DNA of 40,242 bases from positions 1 through 40,242 of the forward strand of contig JAUIBT010000028.1 of the NCBI GenBank assembly GCA_030428255.1, read 5' to 3'. The notes beneath the pieces are model-generated. The model saw only the letters and a program-made list of their open reading frames with translations. It had not been told where the DNA came from and did not search any database. Shown here in pieces: positions 17,237 through 26,371 of this stretch. A program made the translations under genes and the position numbers. The DNA is from Alphaproteobacteria bacterium. Its GTDB lineage: Bacteria; Pseudomonadota; Alphaproteobacteria; UBA7985; JAUIBT01. The first letter of the stretch is position 1; the number at the start of each line of letters is the position of its first letter.

Positions 17237-17271
17237 GAAAAAGCCGAGCAGGGGGCCGCTCGGCTTTTTTT
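17237..17271 (-). terminator. Intrinsic terminator after rne
   Basis: AAGCCGAGC at 17241-17249 pairs with GCTCGGCTT at 17258-17266 around an eight-base loop. An A tract lies on the left and a T tract on the right, so it works in either direction. It lies just past the rne stop on the minus strand and would end the rne transcript before mazG. Confidence 0.88.
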
Positions 17272-17279
17272 GGTTTGCT

Positions 17280-20200
17280 CTAGCGGCCGAGGCTCCACCA
17301 GCCCTTACGCTTGGGCTTGGGAGGTCCGCTGGGCTCTGGCTCAACAGTCGCAGCGGTTGCACTCTCGTCAGGTACGGTGCTGGCCCCTGCTGCGTCTTGT
17401 TCGCTCGGTTCGGCTGCTGCGGCTACCTCGCCAGTGTCTGCAGCCTGATCGACCGGAGCGGCGCTTGCTTGAATGGCTTCGCTCGACACCTCAGCTGCAA
17501 GGTTCGCTGCTTCTGATGCACTTGCCTCTTGAGCCAGGGCCTGCTCCTGAACCGCCTGCTCCTGAACCGCCTGCTCCTGGCCTGTCAGCTCGCCTTGGCG
17601 CTCAGCGTTGGGCTGATCATTGCGGCGGTTTCTCCGCTTGTCGCGGCCCGTGCTGCGTTCTTCCGAGGGTCCGTCCGAATCGCGTCGGCGGCGGTCGCTT
17701 CGGGACCGACGTTCGCGCAGCTCTTGGTCCGTATCCAACAAGGTATCAAAGCTGTCGGCAAAGGCGGGGGCTTGATCCTCGCGCTTGCGACGCCCGCGCG
17801 GCTCTTGATTGCGTTGGCGGCGATCACGGGGTTCGCGATCGGTGTTGAGCAGTTCGTCGAAGCTGCGGGCAAAGAAAACGCGGCGCTCGTCACGGCGGCG
17901 GCCGTTGCGCTGACCACGACCCCGGCGTCCGTTACGTCCACCGCGTTCGTTGGCCTCGTCCTCGTCGTTGCGCTCGTCTGAGGAAGCGTCGAGGCTCTCG
18001 TTGCCGTCTAGCTCACCATCTTCGTCTGAGCGGCGGCGCTTGCGCCCCCCGCGACGACCGCGACGGCGGCGCGCCTTGCTGTCCTCATCCTCATCATCGT
18101 TGGCGTCATCGTCCTCTTCGCGCGCTTCGGGGCGTCCCTTATTGGGGCGCTCATCCTTTGTGCGGCTGGGTCGGCTGCGGCGTTCGTCCTTGGCCTCTTG
18201 CTCGTCACTGCGGCGGCGCGCTCTGGGCGCGGGCTTGTCGGTGCTGCTGCCAGCGATGTCAAAGTCTTCGGCGTGGAACTCGCTGTTCAGGCGCACCTCG
18301 ACTCGCAAGCCATAGCGTTCTTCCAACTCACCGAGCTGCCTGCGATAATTGTTGAGCAGGTCCATGCCCAGGCGCGTTGAACAGGTTAGTGCGATGGTCT
18401 CACCCTCATCCTGTTGGCGCATAGCCGACTCCAAGGAGCGTAGAATCGCACGCACCACCGCTGAGCTGCCGCGCACGTGGCCCAAGCCACCGCAATGGTC
18501 GCAGGTGCTGCGATAGATTTCGTGCAACGACGGACCCAAGCGCTGGCGGGACAGCTCCAGCAAGCCAAAGCTGGAGATTTGGCCGACCTGAATGCGCGCT
18601 CTGTCACCCGCCAAGGCGTCGCGCAAGCGCTTTTCGACCTGGCGGTTGTGCTTGCGCTCTTCCATGTCGATGAAGTCGATCACCACCAGGCCCGCCATTT
18701 GGCGCAGGCGCAGTTGGCGCGCGATTTCGTCGGCGGCCTCAAGGTTGGTTTTGAGCGCGGTGTCCTCGATCGAACGCTCGCGGGTGGCCTTGCCTGAGTT
18801 GATGTCAATTGCCACTAGGGCTTCGGTCTGGTTGATGACCAAATAGCCGCCGGATTTCAGCGAGACGCTGGGCTTATGCAGTTCCTCCAGCTTGGATTCC
18901 ACACCATGAACCTGCATCACCGACTGGCGCGAATCATCGTGCAGGCGCACTTTGTCGAGCTGGTCGGGCATGAGGTTGCCCATCATTTTGCGCGCGATGT
19001 CATAGCCGCGTTTGCCCTCGACCACGATCTCAGAACAATCGGTGGTGTACATGTCGCGCACGGCCCGTTTGATGATGTTGCCCTCCTCATAGATCAGAGC
19101 AGGTGCGGTGGACTCCAAGGTGGTCTTGCGAATCTCGTCCCAGGTGCGCAGCAAGTAGTCATAATCACGCTGGATCTCGGGCTTGTCCTGCTTGCTGCCT
19201 GCGGTACGGACAATGACCGACAGGCTGGTGGGCAGGTTCAATTCTTCAAGAATTTGCTTGAGCTTGCGGCGGTCGCGTGGGTTGGAAATCTTGCGCGAGA
19301 TGCCACCGCCTTTGGGGGTGTTGGGCATCAGCACGCAATATCGGCCCGGCAGGGAAAGGTAGGTGGTCAGGGCTGCACCTTTGTTGCCGCGCTCTTCCTT
19401 GTTGATTTGGATCAGCATAATTTGGCGGCGCTTGATCACTTCTTGGATCTTATAGCGGCGCGCCAAGAAGGCGTGGGACAAGCGGACTTCGTCTTGGGCG
19501 TCGTCCTTGTCGTCGTCGTCTTCGTCGTCAAGGTCGTCGGCGTCACCGTCACCGTCAACGTCGTCGCGATACGCGCGCGCCAGAGCTTCGTCTTCATCGT
19601 CGGCCTCGTCTGGGTCGGTGCTGACGTCTGGGGCATGAGTCTGGTTTGCAGCAGTCTGGTCTTCGGCAGTCTGGTCTTCGGCAGTCTGCTTGTCGGCGGG
19701 GGCGCTGTCGCCCATGGCGCCGGCATTGCGCGTCTTGGCCTCGTCTTCGCTCTGGTCGGCGGCATTGGCCTTGATCGCTTCGGCTTCCGGTTCGTCGGTT
19801 GCTTTGCGCTTGGCGTCAGACTTGCTGCGGCGCGGCGATTTTGCGCCAGGACGGCGGCGGGTGCGGCCGCGCGGCTCGATCATCTGTTCCAGCTCTTGGG
19901 CCAGATTGGGCTCGCCTTTGTCGTCTGTAGAATCCGAGTCTTCTGATTCGTTTGACGCTTGCTGATCTACATCTTGATCTTGGTCAGCGGTCTGCTCATG
20001 CGTCGCAGCTTCGATCTGCCCGTCTTGGACATCAGCGCTCAAACTGTCGCTGAGATCTTCGGGGCGAGTGGCCATCGCCATGCTACCCTTTGGCGAGTCT
20101 TCCGCATTATCTCCGCCATTTTCGGTCGCATCACTCGCGCGCGCCTCTGGCTCCGGTGTGGCCTCAAGATCGGCTGGAGAAACGGGCAGGGGGACATGGG

Positions 20201-20762
20201 GCTGTTCGCTGTCGTCTTGATAGACCGGAATGTCTAGGCGTTCGGTGCCTTGAGAGCCCTCGACTTGGCTTGCATCGCTCGACTTTGCATCTACTGAGCT
20301 GGCATCGTTATCGCGCGCTGCGGCTTCTTCGGCGATGCTGGGGCGGCGGCGGCGGCGGGTGTCAGAAGCGCGTGAGCTGCGCTTGTCCGATCGGCGGCGC
20401 TCCTTGCCAGAGTCCTTGGTTTCGGCGGGTTCGTCGTCGCTTTTGTCTTTGCTGCGCCGTTTGCTTTCGCGATGTTCGCGGGCCTCTTCCATCAGGCGTT
20501 CGCGGTCGGCGATGGGGATTTGGAAGTAGTCTGGATGGATCTCGCTGAAGGGCAAGAAGCCGTGGCGATTGCCGCCGTAGTCGACAAATGCGGCCTGTAG
20601 GGACGGTTCGACCCTGGTGACGCGCGCCAGATATATATTTGATTTTATTTGTCTTCTTTCGACATTGTCGAAATCAACGTCCAAAATCTTGCCGTTGTCG
20701 CCAGCCAAAACCACACGGGTTTCATCTGGCACAGAGGCATCGATGAGCATTTTTTTGCTCAT
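17280..20762 (-). CDS. rne: Ribonuclease E
   Basis: The central endoribonuclease of mRNA decay and rRNA/tRNA processing, and scaffold of the degradosome. The 1160-residue protein starts MSKKMLIDAS with AAAGGA upstream. The S1 domain opens at about 40-95 and is then split by a roughly 330-residue disordered, acidic/basic insertion (about 96-428). The catalytic core follows with D653 (AIDINSG), D696 (VIDFIDM) and the zinc-link cysteines C754/C757 in CDHCGGLGH. The C-terminal part (about 840-1160) is Arg/Asp-rich and disordered. It holds a duplicated SFDxLLxTD motif at 967-975 and 1004-1012, and ends in KRKGWWSLGR, like the GWW tail that binds PNPase in Caulobacter. Family assignment is certain. 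Confidence 0.96.
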   Translation of the reverse strand: MSKKMLIDASVPDETRVVLAGDNGKILDVDFDNVERRQIKSNIYLARVTRVEPSLQAAFVDYGGNRHGFLPFSEIHPDYFQIPIADRERLMEEAREHRESKRRSKDKSDDEPAETKDSGKERRRSDKRSSRASDTRRRRRPSIAEEAAARDNDASSVDAKSSDASQVEGSQGTERLDIPVYQDDSEQPHVPLPVSPADLEATPEPEARASDATENGGDNAEDSPKGSMAMATRPEDLSDSLSADVQDGQIEAATHEQTADQDQDVDQQASNESEDSDSTDDKGEPNLAQELEQMIEPRGRTRRRPGAKSPRRSKSDAKRKATDEPEAEAIKANAADQSEDEAKTRNAGAMGDSAPADKQTAEDQTAEDQTAANQTHAPDVSTDPDEADDEDEALARAYRDDVDGDGDADDLDDEDDDDKDDAQDEVRLSHAFLARRYKIQEVIKRRQIMLIQINKEERGNKGAALTTYLSLPGRYCVLMPNTPKGGGISRKISNPRDRRKLKQILEELNLPTSLSVIVRTAGSKQDKPEIQRDYDYLLRTWDEIRKTTLESTAPALIYEEGNIIKRAVRDMYTTDCSEIVVEGKRGYDIARKMMGNLMPDQLDKVRLHDDSRQSVMQVHGVESKLEELHKPSVSLKSGGYLVINQTEALVAIDINSGKATRERSIEDTALKTNLEAADEIARQLRLRQMAGLVVIDFIDMEERKHNRQVEKRLRDALAGDRARIQVGQISSFGLLELSRQRLGPSLHEIYRSTCDHCGGLGHVRGSSAVVRAILRSLESAMRQQDEGETIALTCSTRLGMDLLNNYRRQLGELEERYGLRVEVRLNSEFHAEDFDIAGSSTDKPAPRARRRSDEQEAKDERRSRPSRTKDERPNKGRPEAREEDDDANDDEDEDSKARRRRGRRGGRKRRRSDEDGELDGNESLDASSDERNDEDEANERGGRNGRRGRGQRNGRRRDERRVFFARSFDELLNTDREPRDRRQRNQEPRGRRKREDQAPAFADSFDTLLDTDQELRERRSRSDRRRRDSDGPSEERSTGRDKRRNRRNDQPNAERQGELTGQEQAVQEQAVQEQALAQEASASEAANLAAEVSSEAIQASAAPVDQAADTGEVAAAAEPSEQDAAGASTVPDESATAATVEPEPSGPPKPKRKGWWSLGR
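17541..17579 (-). repeat. 15-base tandem repeat in the rne tail
   Basis: The unit CTGCTCCTGAACCGC occurs twice in full and once in part, encoding EQAVQ repeats in the disordered C-terminal tail of RNase E. It keeps the frame, so copy number changes would only lengthen or shorten the linker. Confidence 0.8.
19651..19695 (-). repeat. 15-base tandem repeat in the rne S1 insertion
   Basis: Two exact copies of GCAGTCTGGTCTTCG and one diverged copy encode DQTAE-type repeats in the acidic insertion that splits the S1 domain. They are in frame and lie in a region with no fold expected. Confidence 0.8.
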
Positions 20763-21350
20763 TGTATTGTCCTTTCCTCGCAGCCTGGTGCGGGCGTCGG
20801 CGTCCAGAACCTGCTCTTCAGCGGAGTCCTTGCGCTCGAGACGCCCCATGGCGCGATGGTCTGTTATGGTCTTGCCTGAAGCGTCCCTTTGAAATGCGAG
20901 GGCGCCGGAACCAGGCAAGTAACCTGTCATTACCGTTTTGATCCGGTCACCGGGACCGCACCAAGTCTGCCCAAATGGGGCAGCGCTGTTCGAACATCAC
21001 ACGCCGACGTTCTGGACCGCACTTCTTTGGCTCGGTGGCGAAACTTCGCACCGCTCTGCCTTTGGATTGCTGCTGGGCCGCTTATTGGGGCGGGGGCAGC
21101 GACGCAAACGGCTGGAATGTCGCGGGAAGAACGCGGCAAAAAACGCCACGAACAGGGCCGAAGACGTTGGTTTAGCCCTCGACAGTTCTACTGTAATCAT
21201 TTCTTCGCCAATTAACAATGGCCTAAATGCAAGCCAGACCCTCTTGCCACAGGTTTGACGCATTTTCCTCGCGTCCTTGCCTTAGCTGGTTTTTAAACCT
21301 TAGGCTGTTTTGCATGCCGTATTTGGCACTCTATAGTTTAAGCGATTTTC
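20763..21350. other. Divergent region rne / amidase with long rne leader
   Basis: 588 bases without a convincing gene. On the rne side, CTTGCCTG at 20871-20878 is perfectly complementary to CAGGCAAG at 20912-20919, a possible long-range stem in the rne 5' leader about 110 bases before the ATG. RNase E leaders control their own decay in other bacteria, so this could be regulatory. On the amidase side is a promoter-like pair, listed separately. Other open frames here lack ribosome sites. Confidence 0.45.
21310..21337 (+). promoter_or_regulatory. Candidate sigma70-type promoter for the amidase
   Basis: TTGCAT at 21310-21315 and TATAGT at 21332-21337 are 16 bases apart. Transcription would begin near 21344, only a few bases before the ATG at 21351. 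Either the message is nearly leaderless or translation starts further in. Confidence 0.4.
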
Positions 21351-22937
21351 ATGCTGTTAGCGAACCTGATTCAGCCATTTCTTCGTTGCTTCCGCCGGAT
21401 TTTTAGGACCTGCCGCCCGCTCGGGTCGCCGGTTGAAGGTGGGATCAACCTTACGCCAGTGGTGCCATTGGTTGCGAGTTTTGCAGCCCTAGGTTTTGCC
21501 GCGCCCGCTTGGGCGCTAGATTGGCAGGTACAGCGGTTGCAGGTGGCAGCCTTGGCCAAGTCCGAAACCCAAGTCGAAATTGGTCTGGTCGCACCGTCCT
21601 TGGCCGGTAATCTTGCCGGCCAGCAAGCGCTCGAGCGGCGCGGGGTCAAAGCCCAGTACTTTGTTCTGCCGCCAGACGCCGGCCAACCGCATCGCCTGGT
21701 GGTCGATATTCCCAAGGCCGCCTGGCAGGTGCCCAGCGCCGCGCTGCGCAGTGAGGCTGGCATGATCCAGGGATTTCGCTTTGGCCAATATTCAGACAGC
21801 ATCACGCGCTTTGTATTTGAGCTTTCGCGTCAAAGTCGGGTCAGCGACATGCAAGCGGTCTTGTGGCAGGGTCGGGTCGAGTTGCGATTCGCTTTGACGC
21901 CCAGCGACACGCGTCAGACCGCCAAGATGCACACCCTGGTGGCGCGCCCACCAGCGCCCGCCGTGGGGCAGGGTGGCACAGTGATCGAGGCAAGTGCGTC
22001 GCCCTTGGGTCAGTTATTGGTCAAGGCCAGCGCCTCCTTAGGAGGATTGGGCAATGCCGCGCCACTGTTGGCGCCCAAGCCACAGTCCAAGCCAACCACG
22101 ATTGCGCGCCGCTCTTTGCCGATCCGCGCAGAGCGTCGTCCCGCGAGTCCTCAGGTTCAGCGAGCGCCAAGCCAACCCACAGGCATACTCTTGCCCAATG
22201 GCCAGCGGGTGCCTGCGCTCAAGCCGCGTTTGAACACCAAAGCAGGACTTCGCGGTTCGCACCAGCAGGCCAAACCGGTCATCGTCATAGACGCGGGTCA
22301 CGGCGGCAAGGACCCCGGCACGCGTTCGCGGCGCGGGCTGTTGGAAAAGGATGTCACGCTGGTCTTTGCAAAGGCGCTCTATGCGCGCTTAAAGGCAAGC
22401 GGGCGCTATCGCGTTCATCTGTCGCGCGCCGATGATCGCGCTATCAGTCTGGCGGAGCGTCGCAGCTTTGGCGCAGCGGTGCAGGCGGATCTGTTTATCT
22501 CCATCCACGCGGACTTCCTAAAGCATGGCGAGGTGAGCGGAGCGACGATCTACACCCTGTCACAAGAAGCGTCAGACCCGGAGGCCCTAGCCTCCGCACG
22601 GCGCGAAAATGCACACGATGATCTCCACGCCTCCTTGTCGCAAGACCCGGAGGCGGCGCAAGAATTGCTGTCGATGGGATTCCAAAGTCAAAAGAACGAA
22701 GCGGACTTTGCCGCCAAATTGCTTGTGGATCATTTGCGCTCTCAATGGCCTTTGCACAAAAAACCCCTCAAATCTGCCGGATTCAAGGTGCTAAAGTCGC
22801 CAGACGTGCCCTCTTTGTTGATCGAAGTGGGCTATATGTCCAATCGGTATGATTTGGCGTTGATGGCCTCGCCGTTTGAGCATAGACGTTTCGCAGCCCT
22901 GATCGAAAAGGGGCTCAACGACTACTTCGCGCGCTAG
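21351..22937 (+). CDS. amiC: N-acetylmuramoyl-L-alanine amidase (AmiC type)
   Basis: A periplasmic zinc amidase that removes stem peptides from murein during cell division. The 528-residue protein has a hydrophobic export segment ending near APAWA (about 51-55), an AMIN domain that targets the septum (about 56-180), a low-complexity Pro/Arg/Ser linker, and an Amidase_3 domain from about 308. That domain has IVIDAGHGGKDPGTRSRRG (zinc H and E follow), SIHADF and LIEVGYMSNRYD. The stretch before the signal segment is unusually long and basic, and no ribosome site precedes 21351, so the true start may lie further in. It sits 80 bases before PBP1A, as in many alphaproteobacteria. Confidence 0.92.
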   Translation: MLLANLIQPFLRCFRRIFRTCRPLGSPVEGGINLTPVVPLVASFAALGFAAPAWALDWQVQRLQVAALAKSETQVEIGLVAPSLAGNLAGQQALERRGVKAQYFVLPPDAGQPHRLVVDIPKAAWQVPSAALRSEAGMIQGFRFGQYSDSITRFVFELSRQSRVSDMQAVLWQGRVELRFALTPSDTRQTAKMHTLVARPPAPAVGQGGTVIEASASPLGQLLVKASASLGGLGNAAPLLAPKPQSKPTTIARRSLPIRAERRPASPQVQRAPSQPTGILLPNGQRVPALKPRLNTKAGLRGSHQQAKPVIVIDAGHGGKDPGTRSRRGLLEKDVTLVFAKALYARLKASGRYRVHLSRADDRAISLAERRSFGAAVQADLFISIHADFLKHGEVSGATIYTLSQEASDPEALASARRENAHDDLHASLSQDPEAAQELLSMGFQSQKNEADFAAKLLVDHLRSQWPLHKKPLKSAGFKVLKSPDVPSLLIEVGYMSNRYDLALMASPFEHRRFAALIEKGLNDYFAR

Positions 22938-23017
22938 CTGCTGCTTGGCTCCGGCTTTGCCGACCTGCGGCGGCTCAATGCGCCCGCGTCGGACAAAGAA
23001 AAGCAGGAGTCGTCCCT

Positions 23018-25459
23018 TTGTGGATTGCACGCATTATCTCGCTGTTTGTGACCTATGTGCTGCTTGGCGGCATGGTCGCAGGCGCTGGGCTGTTCTGGAT
23101 CATAGAAACCTACGGCAACGAACTGCCGTCGCGTGAAGCGGTGGTCAATCACCAGCCCGCTACCATTACGCGTCTGCACGCTGCCGATGGTACGCTGATT
23201 GCTGAGTACGCCTCAAAGCACCGCCTTTTTATCCCGATTGAGGCCATTCCCAAGCGCGTGCAACAGGCCTTTATCTCCGCCGAGGACAAGTCTTTCTTTG
23301 AGCACCCTGGCATCAATCTGATGGCTGTGGCCAAATCGATCCCCAACAACCTGCACCGCACCTTGCAGGGACGCCGACTGGTCGGCTCCTCGACCATCAC
23401 ACAACAGGTTGCCAAGAACTTTGTTGTGGGCGATGCGCGCGCCATTTCGCGCAAGTTGCGTGAGCTGTTCACGGCTTTGGAGATCGAAAAGGAAATCTCC
23501 AAAAACGATATCTTAGAGATCTACTTGAATGAGATCTATTTCGGCCAGCGAGCATACGGGATAGCGGCGGCTGCGCTGTTAATCTTCAATAAATCGGTCG
23601 AAGAACTTGAGCTGCACGAGGCGGCCTACCTGGCGGCGGTGATCAAGGGCCCTGAGAACTATCACCCGATTGAGGACGCAGAGCGCGCCATCGAACGCCG
23701 CAATTGGGTCATCGGCCAAATGCTGGAAAACGGCTTTGTGTCAAAGGCCGAAGCTGAAGCAGCGCAAGCCATGCCAATCGGTGCAAAGTTAGGTGCCTAT
23801 CGCAAAGTCATTGTCGATAGTGCGCCCTACTTTGCCGAAGAGGTCCGCAAAGAGCTGGTGCGCGACTACGGCATTTCTGAAGTCAACGAAGGCGGGCTGT
23901 CGGTTCGCACGACGGTCGATCTTGAGATGCAGGCCATCGCCGACGATGTGTTGCGCAGCGGCCTATTGGATTATGACAAGCGCCACGGATATCGCGGACC
24001 GCTCGCGCAGCTCGACATGAGCGTGAACGGATGGCAGCAGCGCATACCCCAAGCTTTGAGCGAAATAGAGCGCCCCAAAGGCTGCGATGGCTGGCACATG
24101 GCCGCTGTTCTGGATGTTGGCGCGCGCTCAGCCATCGTTGAGCTGGAAGACGGCAGCCAAGCGCGCATTCGCTTGGAGGATAGCCTGTGGGCCGCCGAGC
24201 CGCGCGACAAGGGGGCGGTCGGCGATGAACCCGACGCCATGGATCAAATCGTTCAGCCCGGTGACGTGGTGATGGTGGAGCTGGCCGAAAGCTTGGCCGG
24301 TGATCGCCGGCTGGCCCTGCTGCAGCAAAAGCCCGAGGTCAACGGCGCTCTAGTCGCTATGAGTCCGCACACCGGCCGAGTTGTCGCGATGTCCGGTGGC
24401 TGGTCTTTTGCGGATTCTGAGTGGAACCGCGCGGTGCAGGCCCGCCGTCAGCCCGGCTCAACCATCAAGCCCTTTGTCTTTTTGGCCGCCTTGGATCAAG
24501 GCTTCTCACCGCGCAGTCAGATCTTGGACAGCCCCGTGGTCTATGAGCAGCCAGACGGTACTATATGGCGGCCAGGCAACTATGATGGCAGATTCTTGGG
24601 GCAACAGCCCATGCGCGTTGGCCTGGAGAAGTCGCGCAACTTGATGACTGTTCGCCTTGCTTCGGCTGTCGGCATGGATACCGTAACAACCTATGCCAAG
24701 CGGTTTGGCATAGGCGACGGCTTTAAGCCCTACTTGTCGTCAGCCTTGGGCGCGACCGAGGCGACCTTGATCGATATGACCACCGCCTATGCCATGCTGG
24801 CCAACGGCGGGCGGCAAATCGTGCCGACCTTTGTTGACCGTATCCAGGATCGCAAGGGCAAGACCCTGTTCCGGCATGACCAGAGACCGTGCTCAAGCTG
24901 CAGTGGCGGTCAATGGCAAGACCAGGCCATGCCCGTGCTGTTGGACGACCGTGTACAGATGGCCGATCCAGTGTCCATATTCCAAATTCAGTCCATGCTG
25001 CGCGGCGTCGTTGAGCGCGGCACGGCGCGCAACACAGTGGGCAAAGTGGTGGATCGCCCGGTGGCGGGCAAAACAGGCACCACCAACAAGTACCAGGACG
25101 CTTGGTTCGTTGGCTTCACCCCGGACTTGGTTGTGGGGACCTACATTGGCTTTGATACACCACGCACCCTGGGGCGCGGCGAGGGGGGCGGATCTGCGGC
25201 TGCACCCATGTTCGCTGAGTTTGTCAACCGCGCGCTTGACGGCACGCCGCCGCAAGATTTTCGAATTCCACGCGGTATCGTCTTGACCGGTGTTGATCCC
25301 AGCACCGGCATGATTGCAGAAGGTACCGATGGCATCTTGGGCGATGTTCTGATGGAGGCCACCCGTAGCGACCGCGAGTTCGAGCAGACCTATACTGACG
25401 AGAGCGGTTATATTACGACAGAGCGAGACGGCTCGACAGCGGGCGCAAAGATCTTCTAA
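23018..25459 (+). CDS. mrcA: Penicillin-binding protein 1A (class A PBP)
   Basis: A bifunctional murein synthase with transglycosylase and transpeptidase domains. The 813-residue protein has one N-terminal membrane anchor (about 5-30). The glycosyltransferase domain has FISAEDKSFFEHPGI (catalytic E89 region), GSSTITQQVAKN and EIYLNEIYFGQ. An OB-like insertion follows at about 325-440. The transpeptidase has S481-T-I-K484, S539-R-N541 and the KTG triad in VAGKTGTTN near 690. The TTG start has AGGAG about nine bases upstream. In many alphaproteobacteria prfB follows, but here the sox cluster does. Confidence 0.95.
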   Translation: MWIARIISLFVTYVLLGGMVAGAGLFWIIETYGNELPSREAVVNHQPATITRLHAADGTLIAEYASKHRLFIPIEAIPKRVQQAFISAEDKSFFEHPGINLMAVAKSIPNNLHRTLQGRRLVGSSTITQQVAKNFVVGDARAISRKLRELFTALEIEKEISKNDILEIYLNEIYFGQRAYGIAAAALLIFNKSVEELELHEAAYLAAVIKGPENYHPIEDAERAIERRNWVIGQMLENGFVSKAEAEAAQAMPIGAKLGAYRKVIVDSAPYFAEEVRKELVRDYGISEVNEGGLSVRTTVDLEMQAIADDVLRSGLLDYDKRHGYRGPLAQLDMSVNGWQQRIPQALSEIERPKGCDGWHMAAVLDVGARSAIVELEDGSQARIRLEDSLWAAEPRDKGAVGDEPDAMDQIVQPGDVVMVELAESLAGDRRLALLQQKPEVNGALVAMSPHTGRVVAMSGGWSFADSEWNRAVQARRQPGSTIKPFVFLAALDQGFSPRSQILDSPVVYEQPDGTIWRPGNYDGRFLGQQPMRVGLEKSRNLMTVRLASAVGMDTVTTYAKRFGIGDGFKPYLSSALGATEATLIDMTTAYAMLANGGRQIVPTFVDRIQDRKGKTLFRHDQRPCSSCSGGQWQDQAMPVLLDDRVQMADPVSIFQIQSMLRGVVERGTARNTVGKVVDRPVAGKTGTTNKYQDAWFVGFTPDLVVGTYIGFDTPRTLGRGEGGGSAAAPMFAEFVNRALDGTPPQDFRIPRGIVLTGVDPSTGMIAEGTDGILGDVLMEATRSDREFEQTYTDESGYITTERDGSTAGAKIF

Positions 25460-25520
25460 GGCCGCTTTATTTTGGGGGCCTCTACCGACGCCCAGGGATC
25501 GGACAAATGGGCCGACACGG

Positions 25521-25973
25521 CTAGTCGTTGGGTCCCAAATGCTTGTCGAGCATAGCGTCGAGATAGCCCCAAAAGAAGCTCTCGTTCAGGTATCCTTCCA
25601 TGCGAGAGACCTCCGCGCCGTCTACGGCCAAAACGAAACTGGGCGTAAATGCAGTGCCCTTTACCTTGAGGTCGTCTGGTAAGGGCTGATGGATGTCCAC
25701 ATAGCGCAGCGTGGCACGTTGGGCCTCGTCGGACTTGTGAAAGTTGGTGCCCACTTCGTCGCGCCATTGTTCGCAGTAGGCGCAACCGATTTGCTCCATG
25801 ACCAACAGCTCGATGCGTGGTTTCGCTTGATCTGCCAGGCCCAGACCGGGCGGGGCAAGGACGGGCAGGCTTAGGGCGCAAGCAATCACAGCAACCATCG
25901 TTGCTCGGCGATTGCGTGAGGCGGGCCTTGCAGTGGTGCGGGCCAGCCAGGTCGGTGCGGTGATGCTCAGCAT
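25521..25973 (-). CDS. soxS: SoxS-like periplasmic thioredoxin
   Basis: A thioredoxin-fold protein of the SoxS/SoxW group. With the ATG at 25973 it has 150 residues, with a basic leader, a hydrophobic export segment (VAVIACALSLPVLAPPGLG), and the redox pair C64-A-Y-C67 in EQIGCAYCEQW. Further conserved parts are YVDIHQPLP, GTAFTPSFVL (cis-Pro loop) and EGYLNESFFWGYLDAML. SoxS reduces SoxYZ or keeps it active in Paracoccus. ATG 25898 or TTG 26021 are alternative starts. It is transcribed away from soxX across a 398-base gap and converges on mrcA. The SoxR repressor gene often beside it is missing. Confidence 0.82.
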   Translation of the reverse strand: MLSITAPTWLARTTARPASRNRRATMVAVIACALSLPVLAPPGLGLADQAKPRIELLVMEQIGCAYCEQWRDEVGTNFHKSDEAQRATLRYVDIHQPLPDDLKVKGTAFTPSFVLAVDGAEVSRMEGYLNESFFWGYLDAMLDKHLGPND

Positions 25974-26097
25974 GGGCGGTGATCTCAACAAGAAGCGGGG
26001 CAAACCAAAAGGCAGGGTCAATCAGCACGGCTGTCTCGCTTGGACGCGCGACCGCCATGCAGTTTGACCTACATAGCGATTCGCTTAACAGATTTCC

Positions 26098-26113
26098 ATT
26101 CACATTTTTGAAT
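26098..26113. promoter_or_regulatory. Putative sox operator 1 (ATTC-N8-GAAT)
   Basis: ATTCACATTTTTGAAT. It matches ATTC-N8-GAAT, which I recall as the consensus of SqrR, a persulfide-responsive ArsR-family repressor related to SoxR and BigR. The flanking bases extend the palindrome to CATTCA/TGAATG. It lies between the divergent soxS and soxX genes. Confidence 0.65.
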
Positions 26114-26144
26114 GTATCGACAATTGGGCTTGATTTATCATTGT

Positions 26145-26160
26145 ATTCCTATAATCGAAT
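26145..26160. promoter_or_regulatory. Putative sox operator 2, overlapping a -10 box
   Basis: ATTCCTATAATCGAAT, the same ATTC-N8-GAAT pattern, 47 bases from operator 1. Its spacer contains a perfect TATAAT at 26150-26155 on the soxX strand. The best upstream partners, TTGATT at 26130 (14-base spacer) or TTGGGC at 26124 (20), are imperfect. A repressor here would block soxX transcription. Confidence 0.65.
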
Positions 26161-26371
26161 GTGATAACGTTTTCTTGAAAGTTAGCCCTCCTTTTCGCCG
26201 CAGGTCACACCTCTTGTGCATGGCGCTCGTTGAGATGGCTGCGGGGCTTCCGGGGGGAAGTCAGTAAGCGAAATGAGCGGGACGTGGTGGTGCGCCTGAA
26301 TTGGGCGACGCTGACACGAGAACGGGCTGGCACGAATAACGAATGTAACAACGCATGCGGGAGGAGAACGC

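Larger units (their letters stand above)
25974..26371. other. soxS / soxX divergent regulatory region
   Basis: About 400 bases without a gene, noticeably AT-rich from 26070 to 26185 compared with its neighbours. It holds two ATTC-N8-GAAT palindromes and a TATAAT box. From 26185 to 26371 the sequence is GC-rich again and would be a soxX leader of roughly 200 bases; no fold or small gene is recognised there. GGGAGGAG precedes the soxX GTG. Confidence 0.6.

Noticed and set aside
18876-19946. 356-codon open frame opposite rne
   Set aside because: Long antisense frames are expected over GC-rich, charged-repeat coding sequence; it has no domain and lies entirely within the RNase E core and insertion.
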